DNA of 64,000 bases from Pseudobutyrivibrio ruminis AD2017. Lineage in GTDB: Bacteria; Bacillota; Clostridia; Lachnospirales; Lachnospiraceae. The stretch is taken from positions 154,041-218,040 of the forward strand of contig NZ_AUJQ01000007.1 of assembly GCF_000424305.1 (NCBI RefSeq), in the 5' to 3' direction. A program made the translations under genes and the position numbers. Positions 58,171 to 64,000 of the stretch are shown here, piece by piece. The first letter of the stretch is position 1. Each line of letters begins with the position of its first letter. The notes beneath the pieces are model-generated. The model was given only the letters and a program-made list of their open reading frames with translations, was not told where the DNA came from and made no database searches.

Positions 58171-58644
58171 ATGAAGAACAATGATAAAACAAATGTAATG
58201 CGTGTACTTGACGCAAAGAAGATTTCATATGAGAGCCATTCTTACGAGCCAGATGCAACAATGACTGGCGAGGAGATTGCTGGCGTATTAGGCGAGCCAG
58301 CTGAAAAGGTATTTAAAACACTGGTAACTCAGGGCAAAACTGGAGCCTACTATGTATTTGTAGTTCCTGTAGTTGAGGAGCTTGACCTTAAAAAGGCAGC
58401 CAAGGCCGCAGGAGAAAAGTCCATTGCCATGATTAAGCAAAAGGATTTGTTAGGCTTAACAGGCTATGTTCACGGTGGCTGCTCACCAGTTGGAATGAAA
58501 AAGCAGTTTCCAACATTTATCCATGAAACCGCAACAGGCTACGACAAAGTATTCGTAAGCGCAGGTAAAGTAGGTTTTCAGATAGAGCTTGCCCCCGCAG
58601 ATTTAATAAAAGTAGCAAACATCAAAACAGCTGATTTAGTGTGA
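58171..58644 (+). CDS. ybaK: Cys-tRNA(Pro)/Cys-tRNA(Cys) deacylase YbaK/EbsC
   Basis: 157 residues. Hydrolyses Cys mischarged on tRNA-Pro. Family motifs VFKTLVTQGK (catalytic Lys region) and GYVHGGCSPVGMKKQFP are intact. Its stop codon overlaps the operator of the next promoter. Confidence 0.93.
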   Translation: MKNNDKTNVMRVLDAKKISYESHSYEPDATMTGEEIAGVLGEPAEKVFKTLVTQGKTGAYYVFVVPVVEELDLKKAAKAAGEKSIAMIKQKDLLGLTGYVHGGCSPVGMKKQFPTFIHETATGYDKVFVSAGKVGFQIELAPADLIKVANIKTADLV

Positions 58645-58673
58645 CATTACTGTGACATATCATTCTGTATACT
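58640..58673 (+). promoter_or_regulatory. 11-bp-period direct-repeat operator and promoter, second copy
   Basis: TGTGACAT (58640-58647) and TGTGACAT (58651-58658), 11 bp apart, and TATACT at 58668-58673. The distance from the second repeat to the -10 is 17 bp, exactly as at 54880-54913. It drives the 68-residue protein gene. Confidence 0.65.
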
Positions 58674-58716
58674 GTACTTAACAATTAACGAGAACAGTTT
58701 ATAGGAGGAAATAAAA

Positions 58717-58923
58717 ATGGCAGTAGTAATTGCAGCAGCACTTGTTTTATTTGCAACAGAGTTCATAAGCTTGTTTCAGTTAAGAAAGGAAGCAAGAGAA
58801 TTACTTAGTGATGAATTAATCTACGTGGAAGATGCTCATAAGTATTCATATATAGAAGAAGACTACAAGGGAGTAGATCTTGAAATCCTTGATTTTGATG
58901 ATGAGCTTAGATATGCAATCTAA
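58717..58923 (+). CDS. Small membrane-associated acidic protein
   Basis: 68 residues. One N-terminal hydrophobic helix (VVIAAALVLFATEFISLF) and an acidic tail rich in Asp, Glu and Tyr. AGGAGG upstream, terminator after. No family recognised. Sharing an operator with the 88-residue protein at 54971 suggests a common stimulus. Confidence 0.6.
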   Translation: MAVVIAAALVLFATEFISLFQLRKEARELLSDELIYVEDAHKYSYIEEDYKGVDLEILDFDDELRYAI

Positions 58924-58956
58924 TGTTGAAAATAAAATAATAGAAATGTAAAATCG

Positions 58957-58988
58957 TATGGAGCAGGTTATCTGCTCCATATTTTTTT
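58957..58988 (+). terminator. Terminator after the small acidic protein
   Basis: TATGGAGCAG (58957-58966)/CTGCTCCATA (58972-58981) and seven T. Confidence 0.9.
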
Positions 58989-59009
58989 GCGATAAATGGA
59001 GGTTAAAAA

Positions 59010-59783
59010 ATGTCTTACGCAGAGTATGCTAAACATTATTTTACCATGCCAGACTGCATATTATTTTTACTTTTAGCAATGCTATTACTGGCAGTGGTGT
59101 ACGGAATATTTTTTGTATTTGCTAACAAAACATTCGAAGGAGAGCTGAAGATTCAGCACGAATTCTTCTCATTATCAGAAAGATTTTACGAGCTAATCTT
59201 TTCAGGCGGTAGCATCATTGGATTTATGGCGGTGTACTATCTGATAAACAGATTTGTTACATCAGGCACATTTTATGAATTCTGGAGTGATTACAAGGAT
59301 TATCTACTCCTAGTATTCATGATAATCTCAATACTGCTTAACACATTTTTAGATCATGTCCTTATAAGGCTGAAGAGACTGGACAAAAGTGAAATGGCAT
59401 CCATCCGCCTTACAGGAATGATATATATGATTGTTATCTTCTGCTATATCAAATTTATCTACGAGGATAACAACTACGATATGTTCATCACATATTTCCT
59501 TACATTGATGATTGGTCGATTCGTATATTTTGATGCCAGCTTCAAGGATTTCTTAGAGTGCATGAAGCAGGCTCTTAAGAACATCCCAATTATGTTAATT
59601 GGCCTGACCTTCCTTGGAATCCTTTGCCTAAGAGGTTATTCAACAGACTATCTGTTGAAGCACAACGGTGTAATCACCAATATTTTCTTTTGCCATCTAT
59701 ATATCATCGTGGCTATATTTATTATGCATTTTGTGGTAAATATGTATTTCAATCACAGAAGCAAGAGTAATTTTAACCTGTAA
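59010..59783 (+). CDS. Polytopic membrane protein of unknown function
   Basis: 257 residues with about seven membrane segments. No motif recognised. TGGAGG upstream. It may be a permease or enzyme of the envelope; nothing in its neighbourhood decides. Confidence 0.6.
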   Translation: MSYAEYAKHYFTMPDCILFLLLAMLLLAVVYGIFFVFANKTFEGELKIQHEFFSLSERFYELIFSGGSIIGFMAVYYLINRFVTSGTFYEFWSDYKDYLLLVFMIISILLNTFLDHVLIRLKRLDKSEMASIRLTGMIYMIVIFCYIKFIYEDNNYDMFITYFLTLMIGRFVYFDASFKDFLECMKQALKNIPIMLIGLTFLGILCLRGYSTDYLLKHNGVITNIFFCHLYIIVAIFIMHFVVNMYFNHRSKSNFNL

Positions 59784-59868
59784 CATTAAAATAATTACCT
59801 CTTGTCCCATATTGTTGAATAGATTTAGAAGTTATGTAGAATATAAATCATAGGAGGCGCCAATAGTT

Positions 59869-60330
59869 ATGAAGATAAATATTGACGTAGATGATTCATT
59901 ACAGCAGGATGTGATAACCATCCATTGCAGAGAGATTACAGACGAGATTCTAGAACTGCAGCGTCTGTTGTCCCAGCGGCAATCAGGTTCACAAAAGATT
60001 TCAGCATACATAGATGATACGGAATATTACGTGGATGTGAAATCAATTGTTTTCTTGGAAAGTGATGGTAATTACATAGCCATTCATACTGCTAAATCAA
60101 TCTACAGGATTAGACAAAAACTATATGAGCTTGAAGCAATACTCCCAAGAGATTTTATCAGGGTATCCAAATCCACTATCGTAAATACGGATTTGATATC
60201 TTCCATCAAAAAGAACATTACGGGAGCTAGTGAGATTTCCTTTAGGAATTGCACTAAGCAGGCTTATGCATCAAGGAACTATATTAAAGCGTTGATTGAG
60301 ATTATGGATGAAAAGAGGTTGAAAAGATGA
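59869..60330 (+). CDS. LytTR-family DNA-binding regulator
   Basis: 153 residues. An N-terminal short region (1-45) and a LytTR domain (about 47-150) with IVFLESDGNYIAIHT and FIRVSKSTIVNTDLI. It lacks a receiver domain, as in the LytTR-plus-membrane-protein pairs of Firmicutes. It overlaps the next gene by 4 bp, so the two are coupled and likely form an autoregulated envelope-response unit. Confidence 0.88.
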   Translation: MKINIDVDDSLQQDVITIHCREITDEILELQRLLSQRQSGSQKISAYIDDTEYYVDVKSIVFLESDGNYIAIHTAKSIYRIRQKLYELEAILPRDFIRVSKSTIVNTDLISSIKKNITGASEISFRNCTKQAYASRNYIKALIEIMDEKRLKR

Positions 60331-61046
60331 AAGATTATAGAATTAAAGCAATAGCAAGAGGCCTTGCAATTATCGCATTTGCGGTATGCTTACTTCTTAG
60401 CAAGACAGGGGCATTCATGGCATTTCCAATGGTAAAAATTGGAATGAGCATTATTTTAATATTAGTTGTCATAGAGGCATTAGTTGAAAAAAGCTTCCTT
60501 GGTGTATTTTTTTCATTAGGACTTATGGCATGTCTGTTTCAAAAGGAGATTGGTCTTGAAAGTGTAAGCTATGCTATTATCATACTTGCTTTTGTTTTGA
60601 TAGGAGTTGGATTTACCCTTATTTTTGGCAAGAAGCCAAAGATTACCGTAGTCAATAATGGCCACAAGGCTTCAGTGGAAGGCGTTGGCAATGCAGAATA
60701 CTGGGAAGAAGACGGCAATTTTAGTGTAGACAACAACTTAGGACAACGTACTCAGTATGTTAAGATTCAGAACTTGAAAAAGGGCGACATCGACAATGCC
60801 TTGGGGTCTCTCACTGTATATCTTACAGGCAGCACTGTTGATGCAGATGGCGCAGTACTTGATATAGACAATGGAATGGGAAGCCTAACGGTTTATATCC
60901 CAAAGGATTTCAGAGTACGTTTTAACTGTGATAATGGCATGGGCAAAATCAATATGCACGGAGAATGCAGCCAGGATGAGAGCCAGCCACTTGTAAAAGC
61001 CAATGTGGATAATGGAATGGGAACTATAGATTTTTATTTTGAGTAA
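60327..61046 (+). CDS. LiaF-like membrane protein
   Basis: 239 residues. Four hydrophobic segments in residues 8-95, then a beta-repeat C-terminal domain with the recurring DNGMG motif (for example IDNGMGSLTVYIPKDFRVRF), typical of LiaF/toastrack proteins of cell-wall stress systems. It may hold the LytTR protein inactive at the membrane. It begins inside the LytTR gene and ends 1 bp before the helicase ATG. Confidence 0.8.
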   Translation: MKDYRIKAIARGLAIIAFAVCLLLSKTGAFMAFPMVKIGMSIILILVVIEALVEKSFLGVFFSLGLMACLFQKEIGLESVSYAIIILAFVLIGVGFTLIFGKKPKITVVNNGHKASVEGVGNAEYWEEDGNFSVDNNLGQRTQYVKIQNLKKGDIDNALGSLTVYLTGSTVDADGAVLDIDNGMGSLTVYIPKDFRVRFNCDNGMGKINMHGECSQDESQPLVKANVDNGMGTIDFYFE

Positions 61047-61047
61047 T

Positions 61048-63000
61048 ATGACAGAAAAAGATTTTTTAGACAGATATACAAAACAATTAAACAATCAACA
61101 ATTAGAAGCAGTACAGACAGTAGCAGGGCCTGTGCTGCTTCTTGCTGTGCCGGGAAGTGGTAAAACCACAGTGCTGGTAAACAGGCTAGGCTACATGATT
61201 TACTGCAAGGGGATTGCCCCTGAAAACATCCTGACACTTACATACACAGTGGCTGCCACAAAGGATATGGCCGCCCGTTTTACCCACATCTTTGGTGAGG
61301 AGCTTTCAGGCAGACTGGAATTTAGAACCATTAACGGTATCTGCGCCAAGATAATTGCCTACTATGGCAGGATGATTGGAAAGACTTCCTTTGAGCTGTG
61401 CAGTGATGAAAAGTTTACAGGACAGCTGCTTACAAACATCTACTTGAATGTGGAAAATGATTATCCTACAGAAAGCGATATCAAAGGGCTTCGCACTCTG
61501 ATTACCTATTGCAAAAATATGTATCTTACACCTGATGAGATTAAAAAGCTGGGGAAGGATAATGATATAGATTTATATCGTATTTACGAACTGTATAATG
61601 CCAAGCTTAAAGAGCAAAGCATGATGGACTATGATGACCAGATGATATACGCCTACAAAATTCTTAAGGGTTCTCAGGTTACATTAAAGTATTTCCAGAA
61701 CATCTACAGATACATCTGCGTGGATGAGGCGCAGGATACATCTAAGATTCAGCACATGATAATATCATTGCTGGCAGGCAGAGATGGAAATCTTTTTATG
61801 GTAGGAGACGAGGACCAAAGTATTTACGGCTTTAGAGCAGCCTACCCAGACGCCCTTCTTAATTTTGAAAAGGAGCATCCAGGTGCAAAGGTGCTTGTGA
61901 TGGACAAAAACTATCGCTCCAATGCAAGGATAGTAGAGGCTGCAGATATTTTTATTCAGCACAATAAGGAGCGTCATGCAAAACATATCTGTGCCACCAA
62001 ATCAGCTGAAAGCGAGATTAATTTCGTAACTATAGCAAGGGAGAATCAGTACAGCTATCTTATGAAGGTGGCTGAAAATCCGGCTACAAGGACAGCGGTG
62101 CTGTATAGAGATAACGAAAGCGTACTTCCTCTTGTGGATTTGTTAGAGAGAAACAATGTTCCTTATAACATTAAAAGCGCCGACTTGACCTTTTTCAGCA
62201 ATCGCGTGGTATTAGATATAGTAAATATGTTGAGATTTGCCTTCGTTCCTATGGATGAAGAGCTTTTTATGAAGATATATTTCAAGTTTCAGGCTTATAT
62301 CAAAAAGACTGATGCAATCGCCATGTGCCAGCTGGCAGAGACAAACCACAGCGGCATATTGGATGCAGCAGAGCTTGTGGATATGAACCCTCACGTGCTG
62401 GGAAACTGCCGCTCCCTTAGAACCCATTTTAAAAACATGGCAAATGAGAATCCATACAAAGCCATTAATCGAATTGAAAACTTTATGGGGTATGGCGATT
62501 ACCTTGGGGCCAACAACATCGACACCAACAAAATCTTCATATTAAAGCAGCTTGCAAAGCAGGAAAAGGATATCCCATCCTTCCTTAATCGCCTGTCTGT
62601 ATTAAGACAGCTGCTCATGGAAAAGAAGAATGACCCAGGCACTAAATTCATCCTATCTACCATCCATTCCAGCAAGGGATTGGAGTACGATTCAGTAATG
62701 CTTATAGATGTATTAAACGGCGTGTTCCCTAACAAGGTTTTACGTCAACACACTAAGGCAACTCCTCAGGAGAAGAAGGATTATGAGGAGGAGCGCAGAA
62801 TCTTTTACGTAGGAATGACCAGAGCCAAGGAGCATCTGACAATATTTAGATACAAGGACAGACCATCAGCCTTTTTAAAGGAGCTATCAAAAAAACAAGC
62901 TATTCCAGAAGAAATGCTAGAAAGCAAGCCGGCTAACACATATTCAGCCACCCAGGCTACCTCTTATCTACAGAGAATGATGAGAAATTCACAGAAATAA
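61048..63000 (+). CDS. UvrD/PcrA-type superfamily 1 DNA helicase
   Basis: 650 residues, slightly short; no extended C-terminal domain. Helicase motifs in order: AVPGSGKTT (Walker A), DEAQDTS, GDEDQSIYGFR, TIHSSKGLEYDSV and YVGMTRAKEHL. Unwinds DNA in repair or replication restart. ATG 61048 lies one base after the LiaF-like gene stop and has no clear ribosome site of its own, so translation is probably coupled; a TTG at 61039 could add three residues. Confidence 0.9.
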   Translation: MTEKDFLDRYTKQLNNQQLEAVQTVAGPVLLLAVPGSGKTTVLVNRLGYMIYCKGIAPENILTLTYTVAATKDMAARFTHIFGEELSGRLEFRTINGICAKIIAYYGRMIGKTSFELCSDEKFTGQLLTNIYLNVENDYPTESDIKGLRTLITYCKNMYLTPDEIKKLGKDNDIDLYRIYELYNAKLKEQSMMDYDDQMIYAYKILKGSQVTLKYFQNIYRYICVDEAQDTSKIQHMIISLLAGRDGNLFMVGDEDQSIYGFRAAYPDALLNFEKEHPGAKVLVMDKNYRSNARIVEAADIFIQHNKERHAKHICATKSAESEINFVTIARENQYSYLMKVAENPATRTAVLYRDNESVLPLVDLLERNNVPYNIKSADLTFFSNRVVLDIVNMLRFAFVPMDEELFMKIYFKFQAYIKKTDAIAMCQLAETNHSGILDAAELVDMNPHVLGNCRSLRTHFKNMANENPYKAINRIENFMGYGDYLGANNIDTNKIFILKQLAKQEKDIPSFLNRLSVLRQLLMEKKNDPGTKFILSTIHSSKGLEYDSVMLIDVLNGVFPNKVLRQHTKATPQEKKDYEEERRIFYVGMTRAKEHLTIFRYKDRPSAFLKELSKKQAIPEEMLESKPANTYSATQATSYLQRMMRNSQK

Positions 63001-63004
63001 TACT

Positions 63005-63021
63005 CATAATATGTTATTATG
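63005..63021 (+). promoter_or_regulatory. PerR/Fur-like palindrome before rubrerythrin
   Basis: CATAATA-TGT-TATTATG is a perfect 7-bp inverted repeat. PerR boxes in Firmicutes have A/T-rich 7-bp arms around one base, so this is a near fit with a 3-base centre. It lies 41 bp before the rubrerythrin start. Confidence 0.5.
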
Positions 63022-63061
63022 AAGATAATTACTGGCAATGTAGTGTATAAGGAGGATTATT

Positions 63062-63604
63062 ATGGCGGAAAACAAGTATGCAGGAACCAAGACAGAAAAG
63101 AATCTTTGGGAGGCTTTCGCTGGCGAGTCAATGGCAAGAAATAAGTACACTTATTTTGCTTCTGTTGCCAAGAAGGCTGGCTACGAGCAGATTGCAGCAT
63201 TATTTCTGAAGACAGCTGACAATGAAAAAGAACATGCTAAGTTATGGTTCAAGGCATTAGGAGAAGTTGGTGATACACCTGCTAATCTTTTGCATGCAGC
63301 AGAAGGCGAGAATGCAGAGTGGACTGATATGTACGATAGAATGGCTAAGGAAGCAGAGGAAGAAGGCTTTCCAGAGCTTGCAGCTCAGTTTAGAGGTGTT
63401 GCAGCCATCGAAAAGGCTCATGAAGAAAGATACCGTAAGCTTTTGCAGAATGTGGAAGCCATGGAAGTATTCAAAAAGAGTGGTGTAACAATGTGGGAGT
63501 GCCGCAACTGTGGTCATATAGTAGTGGGAGTAGAAGCTCCAGCAGTATGCCCAGTTTGTAATCATCCTCAGTCTTACTTTGAGGTGAGAGAAGAAAATTA
63601 TTAA
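63062..63604 (+). CDS. Rubrerythrin
   Basis: 180 residues. A ferritin-like four-helix diiron domain ([36 protein letters not shown]) and a C-terminal rubredoxin-type iron site (CRNCG ... CPVC). Reduces hydrogen peroxide in anaerobes, which fits an obligate anaerobe. AGGAGG upstream. Confidence 0.95.
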   Translation: MAENKYAGTKTEKNLWEAFAGESMARNKYTYFASVAKKAGYEQIAALFLKTADNEKEHAKLWFKALGEVGDTPANLLHAAEGENAEWTDMYDRMAKEAEEEGFPELAAQFRGVAAIEKAHEERYRKLLQNVEAMEVFKKSGVTMWECRNCGHIVVGVEAPAVCPVCNHPQSYFEVREENY

Positions 63605-63619
63605 TACAAGAATTAATAA

Positions 63620-63703
63620 AGAGCTAAGGCCTATACAGGTCTTAGCTCTCAGACTGTAGACAAAGAGGATGCTGCAAAACACCGTTTTGCAGCATCCTTT
63701 TCT
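63620..63703 (+). terminator. Double hairpin after rubrerythrin
   Basis: AGAGCTAAGGCCT (63620-63632)/AGGTCTTAGCTCT (63637-63649), then GGATGCTGCAAAAC (63667-63680)/GTTTTGCAGCATCC (63684-63697) with a long T-rich tail. The second is a strong terminator and could work for both strands, also stopping the transposase transcript. Confidence 0.85.
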
Positions 63704-63748
63704 TTTTTCTAAGATTAATTTTTGGTTTTTAGTTCAAAAGACCTATTT

Positions 63749-64000
63749 CTAGGCCATTTTCAATTCCCATTCTTGCTGTATTTTTGCAAGCTTCTTTAAA
63801 TTCATACATGCAAAAGTAAGCGCAACCTTCATTCTCATGCGCGCCTTGCCATACATCTGTGTATATCTGAAACCATGATTCTCTTTAGCTGTTCCAAATA
63901 TTCTTTCTATGGTTTCTTTTCTATGGGAATATAATTCTTTCATTCCCTCAGTGTGTCTTATGTCTTCACATGCTTCCATGTATTCTTCCCATACATGTCT
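63749..64000 (-). mobile_element. IS1182-type transposase, C-terminal part (5' end outside window)
   Basis: The minus-strand frame is open to the right edge, giving 83 C-terminal residues: SHRKETIERIFGTAKENHGF and the YTQMYGKARMRMKVALTFAC region are typical of IS1182-like DDE transposases, with the last catalytic Glu probably in ETIERIFG. The IS inverted repeat should lie between 63700 and 63748, but I could not fix it from one end. Confidence 0.8.

Overview
The window looks like a low-GC Firmicute chromosome of the family Lachnospiraceae, most like Butyrivibrio or Pseudobutyrivibrio. That placement is an inference from the gene order tilS-hpt-ftsH, the ribosomal protein and RNA polymerase block, the AT-rich intergenic DNA, strong GGAGG ribosome sites, and a cellobiose phosphorylase module typical of plant-fibre degraders. 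No rRNA, tRNA or CRISPR array was found.

Layout. 1-2850: end of tilS, then hpt and ftsH. 3095-6636: a GH13 amylase, a J-domain coiled-coil protein and a convergent RluD-type pseudouridine synthase whose 3' end is made of a REP-like palindrome. 6727-13834: a cellobiose unit, with cellobiose phosphorylase on the minus strand, a divergent LacI regulator, a sugar-binding lipoprotein and two permeases, with LacI-type operators between the divergent genes. 14004-29812: the information-processing block rpmG-secE-nusG-rplK-rplA-rplJ-rplL-rpoB-rpoC-rpsL-rpsG-fusA-tuf, punctuated by near-consensus promoters, an L10 leader, an L1-binding-type hairpin and terminators.

29759-38100 is an accessory patchwork. 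The last 54 coding bases of tuf plus its terminator are repeated 2.5 kb downstream (29759-29885 and 32294-32419). Between the repeats lie a probable type I toxin/antisense RNA module, a HEPN-domain protein and a zinc-ribbon membrane-anchored trypsin-like protease. Further on are an SDR epimerase, a P-loop kinase behind a 10-codon leader ORF and hairpin, a membrane gluzincin-like metalloprotease, a LUD-domain protein and a VOC protein, mixed with clear remnants of deleted paralogues. This is the most likely place for an undescribed system.

38140-50524: a LysR regulator and NmrA-type oxidoreductase, a chemoreceptor paired with a sugar-binding lipoprotein, a membrane XRE regulator, fumarase and malic enzyme, an AraC regulator divergent from a MATE exporter, and a U32-like protein. 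50736-64000: a membrane/lipoprotein operon with a YozG-type regulator, a PAS-GGDEF cyclase, small secreted or membrane proteins, an S41 protease behind a dense array of TTAAGTGAAA repeats, an SLC13-type transporter, YbaK, a LytTR/LiaF-like pair, a UvrD-type helicase, rubrerythrin with a PerR-like palindrome, and the C-terminus of an IS1182-type transposase running off the right edge. Two promoters (54880 and 58640) carry the same 11-bp-period direct-repeat operator at the same distance from the -10 box.
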